Shown piece by piece: positions 22,587-29,447 of a DNA stretch of 64,000 nt. The translations under genes were made by a program, and so were the position numbers. Under the pieces are notes generated by a model. The model was not told where the DNA came from and made no database searches. It was given only the letters and a program-made list of their open reading frames with translations. The DNA is from Treponema sp. GTDB taxonomy: Bacteria; Spirochaetota; Spirochaetia; Treponematales; Breznakiellaceae. The stretch covers positions 1-64,000 of the forward strand of contig JAISAQ010000040.1 in NCBI GenBank assembly GCA_031266775.1. The letters are read 5' to 3'. The number at the start of each line of letters is the position of its first letter. Position 1 is the stretch's first letter.

Positions 22587-23342
22587 ATGATTGATGTAGC
22601 TAAAGAATTAAGAAAAATAAGAGATGTTTCCGGTTTAAGCCAGCAGAAAATAGCTGATTTGATAGGCATACCTCAAAGGACTTGGTCTGGGTATGAAAGT
22701 GGAAAAAGCCAGCCTCCGATGAAAGTCCTGTTTTCTCTAGCAGAAAAAGGCTATACCATTCCAGGGCTTACCGCCAATATCATGTCCAATTTGCTGGGGC
22801 AAGAAACGCTCAACGACATCTTAGAGTTCGGCAAAACCCGCTCTCCTGATATGTCTTGGAATGATTTAGCTCGGGACTATGTTGCCAGTAAGCAAGTCAA
22901 GGGTCTTAACAAGTTGCCGATATATGTCCCATCCGACCTCCCCGAAGGTTCTTTTGTGGTTCCCTTGTTGAATCAACAGCTTTCCGCCGGGCCGGGGGCC
23001 GCCCTGCCGGAGGCGGATGAGGCCAAGGCGCTTATCCGGGTTCCGGGGTATCTCTCCCAATATGGGGAGAATATCGCCGCCCTGGAGGTGGACGGGGACA
23101 GCATGGAGCCGACCCTCCACCGGGGGGATATGGTGGTCTGCGATTCCTGCGGCTGGTCAGGAGAAGGAATATACGCTGTCAGGATGGGCGGGTCAGGGTT
23201 TGTGAAGCGGCTTACCAAAGCGCCGGGAAAGGTGGTGGTTCTTTCGGACAATCCAAAGTATCCCCCAAGGGAAGAATCGGAGGGGAGCGAAGATTTTTCA
23301 ATCGTCGGAAGGGTACACTGCGCGATAACGAAGGTGGAGTGA
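22587..23342 (+). CDS. Lysogeny repressor, HTH plus S24 peptidase
   Basis: 251 residues. An HTH_3 domain (LSQQKIADLIGIPQRTWSGYESGK, residues 17-40) is joined to a LexA/CI-like peptidase domain with catalytic Ser172 (DGDSMEPTL) and Lys208 (GFVKRL). LSAGPG at 132-137 offers an Ala-Gly bond for self-cleavage, so DNA damage should induce the prophage. Mu's own repressor lacks the peptidase, so control here is of the lambda kind. Base composition changes sharply near 22970: the DNA-binding half is AT-rich and the peptidase half GC-rich, suggesting domain exchange. It is the first gene of a two-gene plus-strand lysogeny operon. Confidence 0.92.
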   Translation: MIDVAKELRKIRDVSGLSQQKIADLIGIPQRTWSGYESGKSQPPMKVLFSLAEKGYTIPGLTANIMSNLLGQETLNDILEFGKTRSPDMSWNDLARDYVASKQVKGLNKLPIYVPSDLPEGSFVVPLLNQQLSAGPGAALPEADEAKALIRVPGYLSQYGENIAALEVDGDSMEPTLHRGDMVVCDSCGWSGEGIYAVRMGGSGFVKRLTKAPGKVVVLSDNPKYPPREESEGSEDFSIVGRVHCAITKVE

Positions 23343-23356
23343 GGAAAAGGGGTAGG

Positions 23357-24295
23357 ATGTTTTATTTATTACTTTTGGGTGGTGTTTTTTTAATCGCGGT
23401 GACACCGTATATCTTTATAAAAACGCAAAAAACAAGGAATGCCAACACAGAGCTAAAAAAAGTTTATAAAGGTATCCTTGCAATATTTTTAATAGGCGTA
23501 GGGTTTGTTGGGGTTGCTTTTATTGTGAGAGCCGTAGACGGACCAGCAGAAAGTTCAATCGAAAAAAAGGTTGATGATGTCGATGCCTGGAAAACGAAAG
23601 ATAATAAAACCATGGCCTATGTCATGATGCAGAACTTTGTCAAAGACCGGCTCAAAAGTCCCGGTTCAGCAAAATTTGAATGGATCACCGAACCGACTTG
23701 CACGATCGAAAAAGATGAATTTGAGTACCGGATAAGCAGTTGGGTAGATTCGCAAAATACCTTTGGGGCAATGATACGGACACGTTTTTCAGGGATAGTG
23801 CGGCAAGTGGACAAGGACAACTGGGAATTAGTATCCCTCATTTTTCCTGAAAATATTCAAGAATCAACAAACCAAAACCGGATGACGATTCAAGAATTTG
23901 TTGATGCTTATAACTATAACGCTCCTGGGTTCAGGGCAAGCCAAAATAATAAATGGGATATAAAAGAAATGGAGAAAATAAACTCCATTGATCTGATAAT
24001 TAATGAAACGGCGAAGGCAGTAATAACCTTTGAAAAGGTTCCCCCATATTATCTTAATGGTTTTATGTTTTATATTAGCGGTGCCAACAATGCGGAAATT
24101 AGGGCAGAATCAATAGGCGCTTTATTTTCAATGATTGGTACTTTTGAGCCGGGAAAAACTTATAATGAGATGGAAAAATTTATAAATAGTATTTTTGCTC
24201 AAGAGCATGGGAAAGAAATCGAATTGCCCCATGGGGCCAAATGTACGGTACTAGATTTAGGGAATGTTACGGTTTTCTCTGTTGGGTATGAATAA
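23357..24295 (+). CDS. Lysogeny-operon membrane protein of unknown function
   Basis: 312 residues from the ATG at 23357 (AGGGG upstream); a GTG at 23339 overlapping the repressor stop is the alternative. Two N-terminal membrane segments (MFYLLLLGGVFLIAVTPYIF and ILAIFLIGVGFVGVAFIV) precede a soluble part. Residues ~85-165 (FVKDRLKSPGSAKFEW; VDSQNTFGAMIRTRFSG) match a small domain I have seen in phage and bacterial membrane proteins but cannot name. The gene is strikingly AT-rich, transcribed with the repressor and so expressed in the lysogen. That makes it a candidate lysogenic-conversion or superinfection-exclusion gene; this is inference from context. Confidence 0.7.
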   Translation: MFYLLLLGGVFLIAVTPYIFIKTQKTRNANTELKKVYKGILAIFLIGVGFVGVAFIVRAVDGPAESSIEKKVDDVDAWKTKDNKTMAYVMMQNFVKDRLKSPGSAKFEWITEPTCTIEKDEFEYRISSWVDSQNTFGAMIRTRFSGIVRQVDKDNWELVSLIFPENIQESTNQNRMTIQEFVDAYNYNAPGFRASQNNKWDIKEMEKINSIDLIINETAKAVITFEKVPPYYLNGFMFYISGANNAEIRAESIGALFSMIGTFEPGKTYNEMEKFINSIFAQEHGKEIELPHGAKCTVLDLGNVTVFSVGYE

Positions 24296-24375
24296 TTTTC
24301 GCCCCGGTTAATGCGGTTATTCTGTACCGCCAAATAGGAGGCGCCGATTTCCTCCCTGGCATCATTTAAGGGATT

Positions 24376-24448
24376 TGGCAGGGGCCGGGCTCGAACCGGC
24401 GACACAGGGGATATGAGCCCCTTGAGCTGCCAACTGCTCTACCCTGCT
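24376..24448 (-). tRNA. Initiator-type tRNA-Met (CAT)
   Basis: A full 73-base cloverleaf: acceptor AGCAGGG/CCCTGCC, D stem GAGC/GCTC, anticodon stem AGGGG/CCCCT with loop CTCATAT (anticodon CAT), T stem GCCGG/CCGGC with loop TTCGAGC, discriminator A; CCA is not encoded. It has all the marks of a bacterial initiator: a mismatched first pair (A1-C72 instead of the usual C1-A72), A11:T24 in the D stem, and three G:C pairs next to the anticodon loop. It lies inside the prophage between the DUF2786 gene and the lysogeny operon, and is probably transcribed from the DUF2786 side. It could supplement host initiator tRNA during lytic growth. Confidence 0.9.
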
Positions 24449-24554
24449 ATTTCATAAATTTTAGTACAGGCCCTTTTTCTTTAGCTACCCGCTCAGATCG
24501 TGGGGCCGCATAACAAACCTCCTATAGTTCAATCGATCCTGTTTGACAAAACTA

Positions 24555-25253
24555 TCACACCGCCCCCCGCAAGAGCCGCGTTCCCTTTTCTTCCCCTTCA
24601 ACCCCGTGCTGCAGTTCAATGCCGGCTCCGGCTTTTTTCCCTTTAAAATAATCATCCCAGTTCCGCCGCAAAGGTTTCCGGTCAAGGGCTTTGACAGAGC
24701 CTCCCCACCCTTCTTCCCGGACGGCTTTTTCAATGGCCTTTTCTTCTTCCGGGCTGTTGGCAAAGTCTTTGAGTTTCCCGATGACCGTCATTACCCAGCC
24801 TATACAAAATTCATCGGCCCGGCGCGTTTTGTTTCCCCGGTTTTTTACACGGGTCAAGGACCGCACATACTTTGCCCTGGCGGATTTCAATTTTTGTAAA
24901 AGGACTTCCGCCATAAAGGCCGCGATTTTTGCCCGGTGTTCAATCCCAATAAATGTATGGCCGTAACACCACCAGTCTTTTGTTTTTACCAAGCCATAAG
25001 CACTGCGGCACCCAAAAGCCCTGGCGACACAAACAGTAAGAACCAGTTCATATTTTGGGGGACGCTCGCCCCCGTTGCCTTTCAGTTCTTCTTTGCCGGT
25101 CTCAAACTGGCCAACAGAACTCGCGCCGATATTGTATTTCTCCATCAATTTCTGGGCCATCTCAAGGGCAAGAGCCGCTTCATTGGCGTTCGGCGATTTT
25201 GACAGGGCAAGGAGCTTTTTAATTTTGCTTTTGATCTTTTCGGTAGTGTCCAT
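24555..25253 (-). CDS. DUF2786-containing phage protein
   Basis: 232 residues. The N-terminal 45 residues are a clear DUF2786 (IKSKIKKLLALSKSPNANEAALALEMAQKLMEKYNI). The rest is basic and helical (AAFMAEVLLQKLKSARAKYV; ALDRKPLRRNWDDYF). DUF2786 is common in phage and plasmid proteins with no established activity. The gene follows a strong minus-strand terminator, so it has its own promoter or is expressed by readthrough, and it precedes the tRNA. The ~100-base gap behind it holds AGGAGG and an 8-codon frame (24496-24522) that is too short to call. Confidence 0.8.
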   Translation of the reverse strand: MDTTEKIKSKIKKLLALSKSPNANEAALALEMAQKLMEKYNIGASSVGQFETGKEELKGNGGERPPKYELVLTVCVARAFGCRSAYGLVKTKDWWCYGHTFIGIEHRAKIAAFMAEVLLQKLKSARAKYVRSLTRVKNRGNKTRRADEFCIGWVMTVIGKLKDFANSPEEEKAIEKAVREEGWGGSVKALDRKPLRRNWDDYFKGKKAGAGIELQHGVEGEEKGTRLLRGAV

Positions 25254-25272
25254 GTTTTTTTCCGGGGCTTGT

Positions 25273-25312
25273 AAAAACCCTGCGGGGGCCTAGCCCGAAA
25301 ACCCCCGCAGGG
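25273..25312 (-). terminator. Strong rho-independent terminator
   Basis: A perfect 11-bp stem, CCCTGCGGGGG (25278-25288) with CCCCCGCAGGG (25302-25312), is followed on the minus strand by TTTTT (25277-25273). It should end the lysis/terminase/portal transcript just before the DUF2786 gene. Confidence 0.75.
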
Positions 25313-25314
25313 AC

Positions 25315-25336
25315 GGCGGGTACGAGTCTACCCGCC
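25315..25336. repeat. 8-bp perfect hairpin
   Basis: GGCGGGTA (25315-25322) pairs with TACCCGCC (25329-25336) across a 6-base loop. It stands next to the terminator hairpin and just upstream of the plus-strand micro-ORF's ribosome site, so it could be in that leader or add to the terminator. Confidence 0.6.
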
Positions 25337-25371
25337 AAGACATCCAGCCACAATAGGGAGGTTCATAAAGC

Positions 25372-25485
25372 ATGGTCAGGATAAAACAAAACATACGGCA
25401 AAATGATATAACGGCAATTATTATTGACGGGAATTTGTTAAAAGCTTATAATTATGAACGGCAGGATGCCTTGCAGACGGTTTAG
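25372..25485 (+). CDS. 37-residue plus-strand micro-ORF
   Basis: ATG at 25372 with GGGAGG ten bases upstream, stop TAG at 25483-25485. The peptide begins MVRIKQNIRQNDITAIIIDG and ends in a charged helix. It is the only plus-strand gene candidate among minus-strand late genes. Its last eight codons form the 5' arm of the structured element that follows, so translation would open that structure. No family is recognised; a small regulator, toxin or leader peptide are all possible. Confidence 0.4.
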   Translation: MVRIKQNIRQNDITAIIIDGNLLKAYNYERQDALQTV

Positions 25486-25567
25486 CCCGTAGCTTCGGAT
25501 TCGGGCTATAAAACTATACAGGCGGTAACGGCTGTACGTTAGCGCTCAAGGTTATCCTGCTATTTTT
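25461..25567 (+). ncRNA. Candidate structured RNA with poly-U end
   Basis: The outer stem is GCAGGAT (25461-25467) with ATCCTGC (25554-25560), continued by CCTTG (25469-25473) with CAAGG (25547-25551). Inside are two hairpins: TAGCCCG/CGGGCTA (25483-25489 with 25502-25508) and TACAG/CTGTA (25517-25521 with 25532-25536). A T-tract follows (25563-25569) on the plus strand. The result is a ~100-base three-way junction ending in a terminator-like tail. The folding is nearly symmetrical, so a minus-strand RNA at the end of the head operon is also possible. It is not a tRNA: there is no anticodon or T arm. Confidence 0.5.
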
Positions 25568-26899
25568 TTACCTTATTTTTTTTAGTTTCATAATACGGTT
25601 ATATTCGGTAATTCCCCGGTCATGTTCCGAAGAAATATCCAGTAAATACATGGTGTCGACTTTCGGCAGTTTGACGGCGGCGCCCCTGTGAGCGTTCGGT
25701 TTTATGTCAAGATCAACAACAATTTTCATGTACCTGCTTTCCGACAGTTTTCTTAAATAAATCAGGCCGTGCCTGTCCAAAAAGACGGCGGCGTCAATCA
25801 GGTAATCCATCAGGTTATGCCAGTCGCTTTCGGCCGGCGCATTCTGCTGTGCCGTATGCCTTCCGGAGAATTTGCCGGCGTTAACCAGTTTTGATTCCAG
25901 TATGATAATACTCTGTTCCTCAAGATTAATGCCTTCGCCTTTTAAAGATTTAATGATTTTATTATCAAATATCCCGACAGGGGCCATTGACCGCTGGCCG
26001 GTTTGCCGGGTTAAAGCCTTTTGAATAAAAGTATCATAATCGGCTTTTCTAACGGTATTGGCCATAAGTGATTTAACGACACTGTCAAACTGTTCAGGCG
26101 CCTCATTTCTGGTTTTACTTATTGCCTGTTGCAATAACGGCACATCACGGCCCATGCGCCCCTGGTTCCAGTTAAAACCGGGGCTGATGCCTTCAGGGAT
26201 CCGCTCAAGAACGCCTTTGCGCTCATTATAAAAAGTTTTATACCGCACAGGGGGCGCCTGTGTCCGTACCGGCACGGTATAGCCCTGTTCCCCATCAGCC
26301 GAAGGGGGAACGGCAACGCCGCTTTTTTCAAGCCGCTGTTTCCGTTCTTCAGAGACGGCCATAACCCGGCACTTGCAGCCCCAGCCGTTGGGCGGGTAGT
26401 GGCTGTTCCACCAAGGATCATCTTTGGGAAGAACAAGCCCGTCCCAGGCAAGATGATCCTGCCGGTGATGCCGGGAATTGCCAACCCGGTACATGAGGTA
26501 AGGGTGGGAAGTTGACGCCTGGCTCCGTTCCCAGCGCCCCTCCTGATACGCGCTCCTGGTGTTCGTGTCATAAATGGTTTTAAGCCGCCTGTCGCTGCCA
26601 AGCCGGGCGTTCACGGTTTTACCGGTCAGGGGATCGGCCATCTCCTTCTTGCCCCACCAGCCCTTTTCCTGTAAGACCGGTTTCAGATTTTTCCTGAACG
26701 ATTCCAGCGTCTCCCCGTTTTCTACGGCCGCCTCCGCCGCGCTTTTGATGTCGCTTAACACGTCAATCTGCATGGCCTTGGCAACGGTAAACATGGTTGC
26801 GTGTTCCTCGTTCCACACGTCCTTGTATGAAAAAGCGGGGGAGAGTTTTTTGTTTTTGATATACGCCAGGGCTTCTTTGGGGATCAGGGGAGCGGCCAT
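25568..26899 (-). CDS. Mu gp30/F-like minor head protein with toxin-like C-terminus
   Basis: 443 residues. The first ~250 are the Mu F head morphogenesis family: LKTIYDTNTRSAYQEGRWER and PWWNSHYPPNGWGCKCRVMAVS near residues 105-190 are the family core. This protein lies inside the head near the portal. From ~residue 285 a separate mixed alpha/beta domain follows (HTAQQNAPAESDWHNLMDYL; DRHGLIYLRKLSES; KVDTMYLLDISSEHDRG), resembling the phage-borne Barnase/EndoU/ColicinE5-RelE-like (PBECR) nucleases often fused to gpF-type proteins. The nuclease reading is inference from pattern and position. Overlaps the portal gene by 1 base. Confidence 0.8.
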   Translation of the reverse strand: MAAPLIPKEALAYIKNKKLSPAFSYKDVWNEEHATMFTVAKAMQIDVLSDIKSAAEAAVENGETLESFRKNLKPVLQEKGWWGKKEMADPLTGKTVNARLGSDRRLKTIYDTNTRSAYQEGRWERSQASTSHPYLMYRVGNSRHHRQDHLAWDGLVLPKDDPWWNSHYPPNGWGCKCRVMAVSEERKQRLEKSGVAVPPSADGEQGYTVPVRTQAPPVRYKTFYNERKGVLERIPEGISPGFNWNQGRMGRDVPLLQQAISKTRNEAPEQFDSVVKSLMANTVRKADYDTFIQKALTRQTGQRSMAPVGIFDNKIIKSLKGEGINLEEQSIIILESKLVNAGKFSGRHTAQQNAPAESDWHNLMDYLIDAAVFLDRHGLIYLRKLSESRYMKIVVDLDIKPNAHRGAAVKLPKVDTMYLLDISSEHDRGITEYNRIMKLKKIR

Positions 26900-28479
26900 T
26901 ATGTGTCAAACTCCTCCATGCCTTTGACCCGTGCCTTGAAGGTCGCCACCGCCAAAAGGCGGGCGATCTTGTCCGCCGGCCATTCGGAGGCCAGCTTCTC
27001 CAGCTCTTTTTCAAAAGACTTGAAATCCGTAGCCTTGTTCAAGGCCTTGTCCAGCACGCCGGCAATGTCGTCGCTGACGGCAATAAACCCGCCGGCATCT
27101 TCGCCGGGATCAACCGGGTCAGGGTCAGGAACTTCCGCCGCTTCCCCGGCGTTTAAAGCAAGCCGTTGTTCGGCAGAATTAAAGCCCGTCATCCCGGCCG
27201 GAACGGCGGGCTGTTCCAGAACCTCGTCATCCTCAGCGGGGGCGCTCAGGCCCAGCAGGGTAAGCATCTCCGCTTTCTTGACTTTAAGCCCCATGGGCGC
27301 CAGTTTCGAGACGGCATCGACAATCATCTGGACGTTTTTCGATTCCACCAGTTTGGTTTTAATCCGGGGATACGCCGCCTGTTCCCCGAAGTTGAAATTG
27401 ACGTAGGGAATTACCAGGTCCCGGTTTATGGCCTGGTCGAACTGGAGGGCGTCCGCCCGGCAAATGTCCTGCCGTACCTCCTCCTGCCCCGGCTGCCCGC
27501 CCAGGGCGCCCGGCGTCCCCTCCGCGCTGGCGGTCTGGCCCAGCACCAGTTTGGACAGTTCCTTGTCCACCCATTCGGCCAGTTTCTGGTACACCAGCGA
27601 ATTGGTTCCGGTAGTTGTTGATTCGACAATCTCGATGATCATGGAATCGGGGATCACCGCGCCAACGTCGGAACCGATGGCGGCCACCGCCCGTTTCAGC
27701 GTGGCGATATCTTCTTTTGTCGCCTTCTTCCCGTATTTCCCCAGCCGCACCGGATACCCGAAACGGTCCGCGAAGGCGGCCCAGCTGGTGATGTCGTAAT
27801 TTTTTATGAGCCAGTAAAAGAGGGCGGTAAAGGAAAGGCCGCTTGTAATTTGCATGCCCGCCAGCAGGTTCGGCTCGTGAATGACAAAGCGGAACGGCTC
27901 AAGCGGGACAATCCCGTTGCCCGCGGGCTCCCGGAGGCGCAGGACGCCGGTTTCTTTTTCGTAGGCGAACCAGCGGGGGTCGCGGAAGAGGAATGTTTTG
28001 GGTTTCCACCGGGAGCCGGAAGTATCCCAGATAATTTCGTTGACGGAAAACCCCTTGCCCAAAGCGTCCAGCGCGTTTTTGCGGAGGTCCATAATATCGG
28101 GGTGGTTGAGAATATCCCCCTCAACCGCCGCGGCGATTTCCTTCTCCTGTGCGGAATCACCCGTGCCCTGCACGAATATCTGGAGCCCCTCCACCGCGTG
28201 TTTCCGGGTAGACAATACCGACCGGTAATGGGCGTCCCGCTGTTCCAGTTCCCCGGCGATTTCAAGATATTCCGCCGGCGTTTCCCCTTGGCGTACGGCG
28301 TCCAATATTGACGCCAGCTTTTCCGGGGTCAGCCCCCGGACCAGGCCGCCGCTCCACAGGGAGCGGTTGGAATTGGGAACCGCAAAGGCAAGCTGGCTGG
28401 TTTCCGGTTCTTCCCCGCCCGGCGGTTCCGGCAAGCCCTGAACGCTGCTACGTTTTTTGAAAGGGTTTTTTAATCTCAT
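26899..28479 (-). CDS. Portal protein (Mu gp29, DUF935)
   Basis: 526 residues, as in Mu gp29. The DUF935 pattern is evident: LTPEKLASILDAVRQGETPA, AEYLEIAGELEQRDAHYRSV, KHAVEGLQIFV, GFSVNEIIWDTSG, then FVIHEPNLLAGMQITSGLSF. The acidic, Pro-rich C-terminus (~residues 420-470) is typical. The dodecameric portal is the DNA gate and nucleates head assembly. It overlaps the methyltransferase gene by 4 bases. Confidence 0.9.
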   Translation of the reverse strand: MRLKNPFKKRSSVQGLPEPPGGEEPETSQLAFAVPNSNRSLWSGGLVRGLTPEKLASILDAVRQGETPAEYLEIAGELEQRDAHYRSVLSTRKHAVEGLQIFVQGTGDSAQEKEIAAAVEGDILNHPDIMDLRKNALDALGKGFSVNEIIWDTSGSRWKPKTFLFRDPRWFAYEKETGVLRLREPAGNGIVPLEPFRFVIHEPNLLAGMQITSGLSFTALFYWLIKNYDITSWAAFADRFGYPVRLGKYGKKATKEDIATLKRAVAAIGSDVGAVIPDSMIIEIVESTTTGTNSLVYQKLAEWVDKELSKLVLGQTASAEGTPGALGGQPGQEEVRQDICRADALQFDQAINRDLVIPYVNFNFGEQAAYPRIKTKLVESKNVQMIVDAVSKLAPMGLKVKKAEMLTLLGLSAPAEDDEVLEQPAVPAGMTGFNSAEQRLALNAGEAAEVPDPDPVDPGEDAGGFIAVSDDIAGVLDKALNKATDFKSFEKELEKLASEWPADKIARLLAVATFKARVKGMEEFDT

Positions 28480-29444
28480 GGCAGTTCCTCCGAGAGTCTC
28501 TTTTTGGCGGTTTGAAAATAATTTTTCTCAATTTCCATGCCGATATATTTCCTCCCCGTTCTGACAGCGGCCTCCCCGAAAGAACCGGAACCCATGAAGG
28601 GATCGCATATAGTATCTCCGGGATCTGATATGAGGGCGATGATACGCTCGGCAAGGCGGACGGGCTTTTCGGTGGGGTGGACAAAATTATAATAATCTGA
28701 TTTTTCAATAATGATTGATTTTTCCCTCATCCCGCCGCCTATCATTTCTATCGTGCAGACACCCCGGTCTTTTGCCGGAAAATCTTTTCTTACCACCGTT
28801 CCGGTTCTTTTATTATTCACATCGCAATAAATAATGGACTTTTCCTTCATTCCGGTACTCATGCTGCTTACTGTTGCCGCCGCCCTATCGGGTTTTTTAA
28901 TCCCCGGCTGCTGGGTTACACAATTTTTGTCTATAGCCTCGTATTCATATAATGCCCCGCCCTGCAGGAAAGATATAATTTTGTTTAATCCCGCCTCGTT
29001 GTTTATGGCGCTTTTAATCCGTTTGACATCGTTGACAATAGATTCAAGGTCAAACTGTTTCTGCTCCACATAGGGCACCTTGGTCCTCCGTATCTTCCCG
29101 ATTTTCTTGGCGTGGATCGATACGGTTTCGTGTATCCGGGAAAGAGCCATGCAGGGGGCGGTTGTGCGCCGTTTGTCCCACACAATCTCCTCTTTGAAGA
29201 CAAACCCCATTTCCGCAAGGCGTGTATTCCAGCGGTAAAACGACGTGCCCCGGCCAAAGAGGGCTATAAAGCCGTCATTTTTCAATATTCGGTTACATTC
29301 AGAAAAAAACACTGTTTCATCAAACGGCCTGTCAAAAGAGTGCCCCTTCAAATAAAGATACGGAGGATCGGTCAAAATAGCATCTATGGAACCGGAAGGG
29401 ATGTACGGCAATAACTTGACGCAATCTCCCAGCATTAATCCCAT
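28476..29444 (-). CDS. DNA methyltransferase (N4-cytosine/N6-adenine)
   Basis: 322 residues. DPPY at 26-29 is catalytic motif IV, and DPFMGSGSF near residue 280 is the AdoMet-binding motif I. This order, IV before I, marks a beta-class enzyme. The region between (residues ~100-230) is the target-recognition part and includes two similar stretches, MKEKSIIYCD and MREKSIIIEK. No restriction endonuclease is nearby, so it is probably a solitary phage methylase protecting the phage from host restriction. Its place between terminase and portal interrupts the usual Mu gp28-gp29 pair, suggesting insertion as an extra gene. Confidence 0.9.
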   Translation of the reverse strand: MGLMLGDCVKLLPYIPSGSIDAILTDPPYLYLKGHSFDRPFDETVFFSECNRILKNDGFIALFGRGTSFYRWNTRLAEMGFVFKEEIVWDKRRTTAPCMALSRIHETVSIHAKKIGKIRRTKVPYVEQKQFDLESIVNDVKRIKSAINNEAGLNKIISFLQGGALYEYEAIDKNCVTQQPGIKKPDRAAATVSSMSTGMKEKSIIYCDVNNKRTGTVVRKDFPAKDRGVCTIEMIGGGMREKSIIIEKSDYYNFVHPTEKPVRLAERIIALISDPGDTICDPFMGSGSFGEAAVRTGRKYIGMEIEKNYFQTAKKRLSEELP

Positions 29445-29447
29445 ATA

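Noticed and set aside
24496-24522. 8-codon frame after AGGAGG before the tRNA
   Set aside because: Too short to call; the AGGAGG may be chance in the gap after the DUF2786 gene.
25461-25560. tRNA or tmRNA
   Set aside because: No anticodon arm, T arm or tag reading frame can be drawn; only a three-way junction is visible.
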